DNA from: Tieghemiomyces parasiticus
Lineage: Eukaryota > Kickxellomycota > Dimargaritomycetes > Dimargaritales > Dimargaritaceae
Direction: 5' to 3'
NCBI GenBank assembly: GCA_027575765.1
Contig: JANBPT010000176.1
Coordinates: 1 to 61,772 of the forward strand
Length of the DNA: 61,772 bases
The notes below the pieces were generated by a model. That model was given only the letters and a program-made list of their open reading frames with translations, was not told the DNA's origin and ran no database searches. Both the position numbers and the translations under genes were made by a program. Positions 34,197-44,320 of this stretch are shown here, one piece after another; the stretch's first letter is position 1, and the number at the start of each line of letters is the position of its first letter.

Positions 34197-34855
34197 TGTC
34201 CAGGCATCGTCTACTTGCCCCCCTCCACTTGCCAATTCATCCGATACGGTAGCCATATCCACACCAGATGAGCGTATGCTACTGGCCACCTGGTTACCTC
34301 CCTTGTAAATATTATTTGTGTTGACTTGTTGTCACTTGGTCTGTCGATTTTTTTGCAATATTAAAGAGCTATCTGCCCAGGGTGTGATGTGTATGGAAGT
34401 GATGCGCGGACTGGGAAGCACTGCACCGACATGCAGTATGGCACCAAGTTAACCGCCACACTGACTGGGCAGGGGAAGTATCGAAATCGCCTTAAAGATT
34501 GACAGGCCCGTCCTGGCCTGGCCTAGTGGTGAGCGGGGCTTGAATTGGCTCTGCAAACGAGCCTCCTAACCAAACAGTCATCCTGGCAGCCCGGCGCCGC
34601 TGCGCATATATGGCCATCGGTTCCGCAGTCGGGCGGGCTCTCCATTGTGTTCATTCTCACTTGTCCTGTTTACCCGCCTTCATTCGGTGCAGGTTACTTG
34701 GCAAACCGTTGGCTACACTTCACTTGGACCATTCGCGATCGCCGTCCCTCATTTCCTACAGGTGTCTATTATCCAGCGAATCACGACGAGGCTGTCATTC
34801 GTCCAGCCGACCGACGGAAGGATTCCGGCCACAGCACTTCTCAGACACCGCTACC
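34197..34855. other. Intergenic region
   Basis: This is the 3' flank of the GH16 gene and the promoter side of the UIM gene. A plus frame from 34545 runs into the UIM locus but is in a different frame from the spliced model and has no domain. A CAATATTAAAG element is near 34356. Confidence 0.5.
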
Positions 34856-36505
34856 ATGTCACAGCCAACATCGCGCCATACCGACCGCCCGTAAGTTGCC
34901 AAGCCCTATCAGAGTAGCCGAGTGTCGTCCACCACCATCTGTGCCAGGAGGGCCAACTTCGTCAAGCGCGGCGCCGCTTCTACCCCCTCCCTCACAGCCG
35001 CCAGCTAACCCTGCAATCCACCCTCTGACGCATTCAAAACCTACAGAAAGGGACGTGCTGGCTCAGGCTCCCTCAGTTCCGATGATGATTTCAAACCAGG
35101 TGGCGCCGCTATCCGCAAGTCGCGCAGTAAGTCCAAGTCTATAGGACACGCCGGGAGGCTCGGTACTCTCTTGCTTTCGGCTTACCAGGCATGCCGCTGC
35201 ACCATGGAGCTGAGCTGCCGGCAACCACACTAACCTGGAAATACGAATGGACCGACCACGTTATGCTTGCCTGCCGCTTGGCAGCGAGCTATTACCCTGG
35301 GTCGCCAGACAAGTTGTTTAATCACGAAGATCGATGCGGTTTTCCGACCGAACGGGGTGCCACCCTCCTACGATCCACATCTGATCTCACCAGGTAAGTC
35401 TATGGCTGATAACAGGTTGTTACTTGGGAAACCTTTTGGACCAGGGTGATCGACCTGCTACAATGGCATTACTCGTGGGCAGGGCCAGCACAAACCCTGT
35501 TGCTTACCGTGCTTTTTTTTTTACTTGCGCTGGCGGCTGTACTCTCGATGCCACTGCCCCTTCCTCTTGGGATACTAAATGACGTATCCCTGCTCTTATG
35601 TTTGCTCATTAATTCCGTAAAATTACGCATTTCAGTAACGGCCGGCCGAGCCGGTCCACGCGCCATCTGGCGCGGAGTGAGGAGACTGACCTGGAAATCG
35701 CCATCCGGCTATCCATTGCTGAGGCCGAAAAATCACGTGCCTCAAATTCGGCCGCCATCCCTACCACTGTCATAGCCTCAGGGACCCATAGTCGTGGGTC
35801 AAGCGCCTCCTCTTCCTCGCCTCTCTCATCACCCCCGTCCTCCCCACCCCAGGCGGTCCACCCACTACAGCCGCCTTCAATCTCACACCTAAACACTCCC
35901 TGCCGCAGCACCGAGGACCACCGACTAGACGCGATGCAACGCGATCAGGGGCCTGAGGGTGCGTTCGCGGATAACGGAGAGGCTGAAAATAGCCCCCCTT
36001 TGACAAGTCCTCTTCTCCACGGCCAGGCACCCGAGAGTTCCGCATCATTGAGGTTGTCTCCGCTAATGTCCACTGCAGCCTCCCTGGACCCTCCTGAAGC
36101 CGCTGGTAAGTTACACCCAACCCGTAGTTGGATCGGCCATGTTGCCTAGTTGTTCCTCATGGGTTAGATATAGAAGCTGGTCAGCTTGGCGGGACAGCTG
36201 CCTCCCCCCCTATGACTTGTATCTCTTCAAAAGTGTTTTGCTCCATCAAGCCGTGCCGCAGCCGCGTCAGTCAGGCCAGCCCTACCTCCTCCTCCCCCTT
36301 CTGTTCATATTCTGGCGGTAGTGGACGTGCCCTGGATTCCAGTGCTTGCCTACCAAGGTTCCTTCCGTTTAAGCATTCCTTACCAACGCTCGCTGCGCGA
36401 ACCGCCTTCCCCATTTCGGCATCCGCGTACTCAACTCTCTGCCCGCGCCCTTTTCTCGGCCACAGTGACCTGCCTAGTCAACCCTTTTTATTCACTGCCC
36501 CCTAG
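34856..36505 (+). CDS. Ser/Pro-rich protein with a ubiquitin-interacting motif (five exons)
   Basis: No single long frame covers this gene. Model: exons 34856-34890, 35047-35126, 35285-35393, 35636-36105 and 36174-36505. Phases agree at all four junctions and the total (1026 nt) is a whole number of codons, giving 341 residues. All four donors read GTAAGT. An alternative third-exon acceptor at 35189 keeps the same frame and adds 32 residues. The protein begins MSQPTSRHTDRPKGRAGSG, then has an acidic/basic stretch (SSDDDFKPGG, IRKSRT). The fourth exon contains EETDLEIAIRLSIAEAEKS, which fits the ubiquitin-interacting motif (acidic block, hydrophobics, Ala, central Ser). The rest is Ser/Pro-rich and disordered-looking. 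UIMs bind ubiquitin in endosomal sorting, proteasome or DNA-damage proteins. No VHS, FYVE or other domain is present, so the pathway is unknown. It lies about 300 bp upstream of the RAD51AP1-like gene on the same strand. Confidence 0.6.
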
Positions 36506-36811
36506 CCTTCTACCCTGACCCACTGAGCACTGCGGGCGCTTCGATCAACCCAAACTCTGCCAACTCACACCTTTGCCTACATAACTTCGGCACCTACTTT
36601 TTTTTTCACCGCCTTGACACGCCCGTAACGTTTCAATTGTGCAGACCTGGCTTGCCGCGAGGGTCTTCCGACTGCCACGCATTTCGTCATTGCCATTCCA
36701 CGCACCCATCCGACTCCGGCTTTGTACCGACCACCCCACGACCCCGTGGCCAGCGCCGCCACGGCTACCCACGAACTTCCCCAGCCGCCACACACGAATC
36801 GCTCGGCAGCT
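36506..36811. other. Short intergenic region between UIM and RAD51AP1-like genes
   Basis: About 300 bp of C/T-rich leader-type DNA with no TATA-like box that stands out. The frame of the next gene is open through part of it but lacks a convincing earlier start. Confidence 0.5.
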
Positions 36812-37979
36812 ATGCCTACTCGCCGTAAACCTGCTGTCCCAGTGAGCGACGGGGAGACGACAGCAGTCTCCCAAGTCACCTCAACTTCACCGCCGCGTCC
36901 TACTCGGTCTACCCGCCGGTCCGCCCAGGCACCCATATCATATGCAGTACCAGGTTTGGACGCCGCCAGCGACAGCGATAGTGATGACTTTGAGTCCATT
37001 CCCACCCGCGGTGCTAAGCGAGGTGCGAAGGCCGCAACGACAAACAAAAATAGTACCCAAGCCAAAGCCGTCGGGACCGCATCAAGAGCGACCACGGCCG
37101 CCGCCTCACCCCCCACGACCTCCCGGCGAAACCAACGTGGTGAACCGAAGACCGTTATCGTGGATTTCAACGAGGCGGGAGAGGACGATGTGGAGGTTGA
37201 GCAAAGCGATAGCACCGAATCCGTGGCCACGGAGACCACCGAGAATACACGAGCCACTATGACCGGCCAGACCGACGATAGCACGATGACTAGTCCGCGT
37301 AGCGCGCGCCGAGCAGCTGCTAACCGCGTTAGCTCGTTCAAGGAAGATTCCGCAAGCGAAATTGATGACCTGTCCGATTTCAGCGATGGCGGGTCGGGCT
37401 TTGACGACGATGATGACAACCTGGAAGCCGTAAGGGCCAAACCGGAGGCTAAGCGGGCCCGAACCAAGGCCGTGGCGTCACCTAAGAAAGCGGCGGTTAA
37501 ACGGACACCTGCCAAACGAACCGTGACCTCTCCCGAACCGGTCAACCCGTCAACTATCGCCACACCGCCACATAAGAAATTGGGGGTAACCCGAGGTCCC
37601 GGGTTATCCACTTCTGAGTTACTCAAGAATACGGTAAGTAGAGGCGACATCGTTGTCATTTATAATAGTCGAGTTTCCTATTATACCCTTCCCCCCCTCC
37701 AATGTCATACCGGGTCATATCGGAGCGTCCAATTAACCGTTAAATGCATTCAATACTTGATTGACTTGCCTTCGCTATTCCGTCTCTTCATATTTACTCG
37801 GCCAGTCCTCACCTAGGGCCGGCTTAGTCAAACGGACGGTTAAACCTGCCGGTAACGCTTCCAGCTCGATCGGGCCGTTAGGCGCCTTATCGTCCACAGG
37901 TACACCACCACGCCGGGTTGGCTTGTCTCGCAAGCGGCCAGCGGGCCCCAAGCTGCACGCGTATCTAAAAGATACCTAG
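36812..37979 (+). CDS. Nuclear-type protein with RAD51AP1-like C-terminal motif (two exons)
   Basis: Model: exons 36812-37633 and 37806-37979, giving 331 residues. The donor GTAAGT is phase 0. Acceptor CTCGGCCAG at 37805 is the one that keeps phase and enters the frame SSPRAGLVKRTVKPAG; the nearby CCTAG and CTTAG are out of frame. The N-terminus is basic (MPTRRKP). Long acidic Ser/Asp patches (SDSDSDDFES, EIDDLSDFSDGG) alternate with Lys/Arg/Pro patches. Residues ~249-260 (KRTPAKRTVTSP) look like a nuclear signal. The last 25 residues contain TPPRRVGLSRKRPAGPKL, resembling the RAD51-interacting motif at the end of RAD51AP1 (pattern R/L-x-GLSR followed by basic/Pro/Leu). RAD51AP1 stimulates RAD51 in homologous recombination. 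The match rests on a short motif and a general charge pattern, so the assignment is tentative. Confidence 0.55.
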
Positions 37980-38367
37980 TTAGTAGCTTGAGTGATAGGT
38001 AGCTCTGCCGTCGTCCCAATATTAATAATGCAAATTTCTACTGAGGATTGTGTTCGATGAAGCTGGATTATCCAGGATTTGGTTTTAAAGGTGACATAGG
38101 GCCGTCTCAAATCCAGCAAGTAGTCAGACAAAGACCATTCTTCAATTGGCGCATTCCTCACAGTATAGGCTTCCTCCTTGTTACTCCTCAGCCGCTTTCT
38201 AATATCATCGCTTCCGTTCACAATTGCAATGCCCATATCTAGTTCCACGGGTAGTCTTATTGAATTACCTATCAAGCCGAGCTCTATAATTTCTTGCTGC
38301 ACAGTTATCGGCAAGATTATAACCCAATGCCATACGAGACACGGCCTCCCTTGGAGGCGACTATCCC
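37976..38367 (-). CDS. Unidentified AT-rich open frame
   Basis: A frame of about 130 codons with no stop runs from an upstream TAA at 38368-38370 to the TAG at 37976. It starts without an ATG (TGGDSRLQGRPCLVWHWVII) and includes IRLPVELDMGIAIVNGSDD and NAPIEEWSLSDYLLDLRRPY. The composition is natural, with mixed hydrophobic and charged residues. Its third positions are much poorer in G and C than the known genes here. It overlaps the stop of the RAD51AP1-like gene tail to tail. It could be an exon of an unrecognised gene or a piece of a mobile element. No domain is recognised. Confidence 0.3.
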
Positions 38368-38499
38368 CTCCGGTTTAATCAGTCATCAAGCAGCACTGCT
38401 GGATTGGACGACGATAGGACCTGGACCGCGCTAGCCGAAACCCTCTCACTTGACCAGTGAGTAGCTGATTGGGACTTCCTATAATGACACTGTTAACCT

Positions 38500-38802
38500 G
38501 TGCATCGGTTTTTGATTAAGACCCGAGATCGAGCAATTTTGTCAATTACCGGGCTAATGCACAAATTTACCAATGGCCAATTTCATCGACGGATAGGTTT
38601 TATTGAGACGATCTTCAAACCTCTTTGCCTAAGCCAGCGATTCCCTGATGGATGTCATGGCCACCAGTGGGGCGACTCGGGTCTAAATTTACTAATCGGC
38701 CAAGTCATCACCAGTTTCTGGTTGTTGCACCCTGAAAACAACTCGGCACCAACTAAAGTGCACTATTGTGCCCGAAAGAGACTCTCATGCCAACCCTCGT
38801 GA
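38500..38802 (+). mobile_element. Possible Ty3/gypsy integrase zinc-finger relic
   Basis: The frame contains a His-rich start (DGCHGHQWGDSG), a segment LNLLIGQVITSFWLLHPEN and then VHYCARKRLSCQPS. The order and spacing recall the HHCC zinc-binding domain of gypsy integrases, which runs GHxGxxRT..L..FWWP..V..Cx2CxRxK. The frame ends soon after and no integrase core or reverse transcriptase is adjacent. If correct, it is a short dead fragment. The resemblance is loose and could be chance. Confidence 0.25.
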
Positions 38803-40110
38803 AGTGCCTCCGGTTGCTACAAGATAGCCCCTTCATACGTTTAGTATGCACTAATCTCCACCCTTTACCTCATTTTCTACTAGGTACCCTTATCCATCTT
38901 CCGTCTCACGCCAATAGGTATGGTGATAGGCGTTAACTTACTAAATAGACTGAACAAGTGTTTAGTTTTAGCTGTGGATTGTGGATTGAGTGATGACTGC
39001 CGTTCTATAGAATAGCGACCATGAGGTCCTTCACACTTGAATAACAATGACCGGCATCACTAGTAGTGACTACCTAGCCTAGATCAGGAAAGCTAAGATG
39101 ATAGGTCACGGCGGGGCCGGGCGCCGGCAGGAATTGGGGGGACAGTTAGGTAGCCGTTGGCATCAAGGATAGAGAAAGGTAAGGCCCTAAAATAATAGGA
39201 GGTGGCACCTGGTTTGGGTAATAAAGACGTTGGAAGGGTGGGGCCGCCATGGTGATAAGAAGCTGGACCTTATATTATTCAACTACTAGAAGGCACAGCC
39301 ACCAAGGCTGAGTGGCACCACCTGGGGCGGAAAAGGCAGCTGGTTGGCCTCACTTGGGATAAGTATCAGGGGGGTGGGGTGGGGTTTTAGGCTACGACAC
39401 CTAATATAATCGCCTAGACTATCAGTGGGCTCACCATTTTATTATCATTATCAGTTTTAATTTTTTACTGGGTGCGTATCTAAAAGGACTTTGGCGGTAC
39501 GGACGGCTATCTGCCGGATGTTGTCGTCACTCATGACATGATTTTGGTTGAATCATGTCTTACCACTTACTCGCTCTGATGACTTAAAATGGAGACCAGA
39601 AGTGTTTATCCGGTGCTGTCCTAGGCCCCCCGATGGCCACCTGGAAATCGGAGTGCGTCCGAAGCCACGTTGGTCATTCCAGGTCCATGCCATTGTCATA
39701 GTGGTTGGAGGGGCCACATAGGACTAGAGCGGGCTCCCTGGGCACGCTATGAAGCCCATCATTACTTTAAAAAACAGTATCAAATAATACAAGCTAGTTT
39801 CCGCGGAATACAACTGTCACTTGTATGCTTAGGAAGGATATGGGTGCAAATTTACAATCTTCCCCTGCACACTTTCTTCGGTCAGTCTCCTCCTCCCTGG
39901 ATATGATGCGTAAGCCTCAGGATCAACTCGTTTCCGCTTCTACTACCGCATTTAGAGCTCCGCCTCTACCCGTACCATCAAAGCGATTCCTACACCCACT
40001 CATAACTTTTTGATGCCCTCATGCTAACCATTTGATCTTTGCCATTCCCCACTTTCTGGACCCTCCCTCTTCGTAATCACTTTCTTCACCGTTACCATTC
40101 CGGCAGAATC
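38803..40110. other. Intergenic region upstream of LTO1
   Basis: No gene is supported. The left part is AT-rich. Between about 39100 and 39400 there are G-rich stretches. A C/T-rich leader begins around 39880. Plus frames at 39670-40013 lack domains. Confidence 0.5.
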
Positions 40111-40893
40111 ATGGCCGATTCTGAAGGCCAGTCAACCAATCTAGTAGCCATGGACCACCTGGTTCATCTAGAGGACATGTAAGGATGGAACCCAAGCTGA
40201 CAGTACGGTGCGCCTCTGCTCTCCGTAATAGACAGAGGGAGCGGATAGAGGGAAACGGATGTACGCCGACTTTCACGGCGACCGTACTATGAACGTTTCG
40301 CCTCCCCCACCACCACCAGCTAACCTACTTAGGGCCCTATATCATTACGATTCCCTTGCTACCGCCACATGTTCACGCCGGTTTCTTCTTCTCTACCTAT
40401 TCCTCCCCTCCAACTCCCTCCTCCCGCAAGGTTCCATAACCTGGGCCATGAGGATGGAGCTCGCGACGGCGCGCGGGCGGGTCACCTCGATGGCCGCGAC
40501 TTTGGGGCACGTAAAGCGCTGGCCATGGGTCGGGAGCTTGGGTTTTACTACGGAGTTACCCAGCGGTGGCTCGTCTACCTCCGTCCGTCCGCCTCCTCCT
40601 CTTCGTCCATTACTAGTGTAGTTAGCCCACCGGGCATCCGCAATACGGAGCGTACGCGGAAGCAGCTGACGGATGTGATCAATCTGATTGAACGGTACCC
40701 GGCGGTCAACGACCTGGAAACCGATTTCATACAACTGATGGACCGGATACGGACCAAGTTCAAGCTGGCGATGGTCAACCTCGGTAGTTCACAAAAGTAC
40801 CGTGGTGGTGGCCTGGACACGACGAACGACGCTGTCACGCCTAGCCCAGCCGTAGCCGCCGCTCTGGCTAACGGTAAACAGATGACCTTCTGA
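40111..40893 (+). CDS. LTO1: LTO1 homologue, Fe-S cluster adaptor (two exons)
   Basis: Model: exons 40111-40178 and 40431-40893, giving 176 residues, close to yeast Lto1. The donor GTAAGG leaves phase 2 (Met codon AT|G). Acceptor CCGCAAG restores it as MFHNLGHEDG. The core is the deca-GX3 repeat of the Yae1/Lto1 family: GHEDGARDGARAGHLDGRDF, then GARKALAMGRELGFYYG. Lto1 and Yae1 form a complex that hands Fe-S clusters from the cytosolic assembly machinery to the ABC protein Rli1/ABCE1, needed for ribosome biogenesis and recycling. The second half is helical (VINLIERYPAVNDLETDF). The protein ends in Met-Thr-Phe, close to the C-terminal aromatic tripeptide used for targeting-complex binding, although fungal Lto1 usually ends in Trp. 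The 252-bp intron separates the short N-terminus (HLVHLEDM) from the GX3 core. Confidence 0.82.
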
Positions 40894-41562
40894 GGATTCA
40901 ATGTATGTATTATTTTTAGCTTCAATGGAGCCGACCCCTCCCGCTTCCCTATTTCTTTAGCATAGTTGGTTCGTAAAAATGACGCGATTGGTACTTATGT
41001 CCCCAGTTCTACTCACTGAAGTCCTGTACCAGTGGCTCGAACTTAGCTGCTGTCTCTTCACCCCCCCCCCTCCCACCAATGGCCGTGGTGGTCCGGTGGG
41101 AAAATGCGCCAGCTATTTAGTATCAACTTTAGGTACTTGTTCCCCAAGAGATAAGAGAGAGAAGCCCAACTTGTCCAAAACCAAGTTAAAAGGACAGTTG
41201 GACGACGTACCAAACAAAGCGCTATGCAGAGGGTGGGTCAGACTACTATATATGTGCGCTGCCTTGTGTATTTGCGTTGCTAAATAATGTATACAGACAT
41301 GGGCGTATAATAGACAGAGTTGCAGGTATGCAGATTGGTAGATAAGGCAATGAAATACAGGTGCGCATGCATGGGAAAGGGAAAGAGGGTGGAAAGGAAC
41401 CTGTTACGGGACATTTTGGAAGAAATCACATACGAAATAGTGTGGAAAAGGACACAAATACAATGAGTTGGAGAAGTAAACAAGCGGTGCGAGGTAATAA
41501 TGTGGAGAGGGGAGATGGTGGTAAGGTAAGCAGCACGGGTAGACCAAGCTTGACCTACTAGC
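40894..41562. other. Convergent intergenic region, LTO1 / REX1-B-like
   Basis: These are the 3' flanks of two converging genes. It includes a C-run at 41060-41069 and AT-rich DNA. No coding region is supported. Confidence 0.55.
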
Positions 41563-42501
41563 TCATGAGGAGTTGTAACCGTCCACAATACTGTCGATAT
41601 CGGTCTGAATATACTCGAGCAGGGTGTTGACACGGTCACCTAGGTCGTCGCTTTCGGCTTCCATTTCGTCGAGCTGCTGTTTGACACTGTCGCACGACTC
41701 TTCGTAACTAGCCCTTAAGCGAGCAATATAGAGGGCAAGCGTCTTGGTCCACCGTGTCTGCTCGAGAAGTTGGACCTGCCGGGCATGTCGGACAAAGTAC
41801 GTCTCCTCGCCAAAAAGATTGATCATGTTATCAACGATATAGTCAATGTTGCGCGTTACTAACGTGTACTTCTCAGCCGTGGAATGGACGCAGACACTGT
41901 AGAACTCGTCGCTACTACATTGGCCATCGACGAAGTCACGGAATTTGCTGAAGGTACACAAAGGAACGGGGGCGGTGGGTTGGAAAAATATATTGTAGGA
42001 AGTGTTAGCTATCATAGGGGCTCCGCAATCAATGATAGCCGATCGGGTAAGGTCTACGAGCTATTGGTTGCCTCCTGAGCCGTGGCACAGCAGCATTGCT
42101 CAGGAGCCACGTAGCGGAGATGGGCTGGGGCGTCGTTTATAGGAATTATGACACCAAAAGCCTTGGTTGCGTCCCAGACCCTCCCTCACCCTTCGCATCA
42201 AGCCACAGAGGAGACCGACTAGGCCAAATGATCAGCGGGGACTGTTTTGCAAGGCGGTCTCTGATCGGAGGCATTCTGTGGTGAGTCGAACGGTAGCAAG
42301 GCGAGGTCTGGTGGCATACAAGCGCACCGAGCGCCGACCGACATGGCCCGTTTCATCTAGGCGTCCCCAGCCGACGGCTAAGAAACCTGTCTGTTTAACT
42401 TACTCCTCTAATACCAGGTAACAGCGTAAACGGCTGATTTGCTGCGTCTGAAACTGTACCAGGAGCTGGGCTTTGGTAGCACGCTCCTCGGGTGAATACA
42501 T
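41563..42501 (-). CDS. REX1-B-like protein (putative DNA repair), two exons
   Basis: Model: exons 42501-42404 and 41947-41563, giving 160 residues. The donor GTAAGT leaves phase 2 (GA|C). Acceptor ACCTTCAG supplies the missing base and opens KFRDFVDGQCSSDEF. The joined protein reads QLLVQFQTQQISRLRCYLV, then DEFYSVCVHSTAEKYTLVT and LLEQTRWTKTLALYIARL. This matches the REX1-B helical pattern: Q..R...Y..F, Y..vc...t..f..vs, and a later Q.lE...l. REX1-B was first linked to excision repair in Chlamydomonas and is found in early fungi and animals. The C-terminus is an acidic helix (DEMEAESDDLG). The 456-bp intron is the longest in the window, so a small extra exon cannot be excluded. The family call is moderate. 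Confidence 0.55.
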
Positions 42502-43762
42502 GGTGGGCGCTGAAATGGGGCTGATGTAATGATGTGCGGAAGCCGGCAGGGATTTGGGCGGTTGTGGCTGAGGGTGTTGCGCAGGCTTAGTAGGTCGGAC
42601 TCTCGGCTAGTGTGACGGGCCCCGCACGTAACGGGGCAGAGTAGACGTGCCGCAAGAGAGGTTATCCTTTGGGGTTGGCAGCCCGGTGGTGGAGCTGGTG
42701 GCTATGGACAGTAACGAAGGGTAGCGTTAAGCGTCATGTTAAGCAAAAGTTGGGCATGAGGGGAGGGGATCGGAAGGAGGGAGGGAGGTGAGTAATGAGT
42801 AAGGAAATGGCCATTTGGTTGACAAAGTGAGTGCCCGGCAACAGCGACATCGAGTCCGAGATACGAGAACGGCCCAAGGGACAGGAAGCAAGTGAGAAAA
42901 GAAAAGCGACGTGTGGGTTGTAAACGCAAGGAAGGAGGTACGCGAATGAGGCCGTTGTGGGATATGCCTAAGAACTAAGGGGCCCTAAATATGACACAAA
43001 TACGCACCTTAATGGTCCGCACAAGGGCAACGCGGGAAGCGATAATCGGGTAAAAAGACCGGAAAGGAAGAGAGAAGTATTGGAGGGAGGCAAGGTTGAC
43101 CCACTGCCCAAGGACAGTGTACCTTACGAGGCGTAATGAGCTTGGGCAGGGGTAGGTAGTCAAGTAGGACCCCGACGAAACCTTGGACCCGAGTTAAATA
43201 AATGAAGTAATCTGAAAAATGAACGTCAAGCGACGTGGTCATACGTCATTGACTTAGAATACCGAGGGACGGCGGCAGGGAATGTCAGGAAAGAGACAAG
43301 GCAGACAAGTCGGGGTGGAAGCGGTCGGGTGGGGGACAGGTGGAGGTGGAGAGGCTCCTTTAATATACTGTGGGGAATGGTTAAGGAAAAGGATGAGGGG
43401 TGGTGGGGCGACAGGAGTAACTTACTCTATAGCGTGATTGGAGGGCACCCTCAAGGCAGCTCCGATGTGGCGTACTGGCAATTCAAAGTGTCAGCCGAGG
43501 GAGCGGGTCGCCCAATGTCCCCGCTAGGTTTCAATATGGTTGGCAAAGGGTGTAGGAGGGTCTCAGTAAACGACCACCCTCGTGCCGGGGCAAACTCCTA
43601 CGTCTGTTGATTATAGGCGGCGATGGAAGTACCTAGAAGGGGCGGTAAAGTACCAGGCTGTACGTAGGGTGCAGTCAGATGGAGAGTCCGGGGTAAACTG
43701 GTTAGCATAATGCAATCGTCGGAAGGAAGTCCCCCCTTGGGGTGTGGAAACAAAGGTTTGGC

Positions 43763-43778
43763 TATCGAAGCTTCGATA
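43763..43778. repeat. 16-bp perfect palindrome
   Basis: TATCGAAGCTTCGATA is self-complementary over all 16 bases and lies in intergenic DNA. It could be a dimeric protein site or chance. Confidence 0.7.
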
Positions 43779-44149
43779 CCCTGGAGGGGGGATGGAAACG
43801 ATCGAACCAAGTGACGCTATACGGCAGCTGACCGGGGGAGGGCTACTGTAATGGCAACTGCAGTGTTGAGATTACAACCAATCTAGGTGAAAGGCAGGTG
43901 TGTGTGTGTGTGTGCGTGGCCCGCCGGTGCGATCAGGGAGGCCCCAATACGCTGGAATTTGCTCTCAGGCCCGAACGATTCACAAGCAACAGTTCCGACG
44001 CATTCACCCCCGAGCGGGGAGGGAGAGGGCGGCAGTAGAAAGCATCGTCGCACATCTGACCCCGACCCTGGCCTCCAACGTGCTTGCCCCAACCCAAACT
44101 AGTGTATGGGATGCCAGAGAGTCCCCATATACATTTGGGGAGCAAACAG

Positions 44150-44320
44150 ATTGATCGAGCGCCTCAGCCTCAATCCCCGTCCATTCGAGAGATTGGGGTA
44201 TACATACAGCAGCTGCTAAGCCAGTTGCAACGATTGAGGCAGGCAGCGGACTGCTTGTGCGCGTATGATACAATGTCCGCGAAGATCCAAGCCCAACACC
44301 ATGCTTACCTGTGGGGAAGC
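44150..44320 (+). CDS. Possible exon of an unidentified helical protein
   Basis: After an acceptor-like GCAAACAG (to 44150), a frame reads RAPQPQSPSIREIGVYIQQ, then LLSQLQRLRQAADCLCAYD and MSAKIQAQHHAYLWGS. It has heptad-like Leu/Ile/Gln spacing suggesting an amphipathic or coiled-coil helix. It is open to a TAG near 44365. No start or upstream exon can be assigned. The opposite strand carries a donor-like CACAG|GTAAGC in the same place, so the strand is uncertain. Confidence 0.2.
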
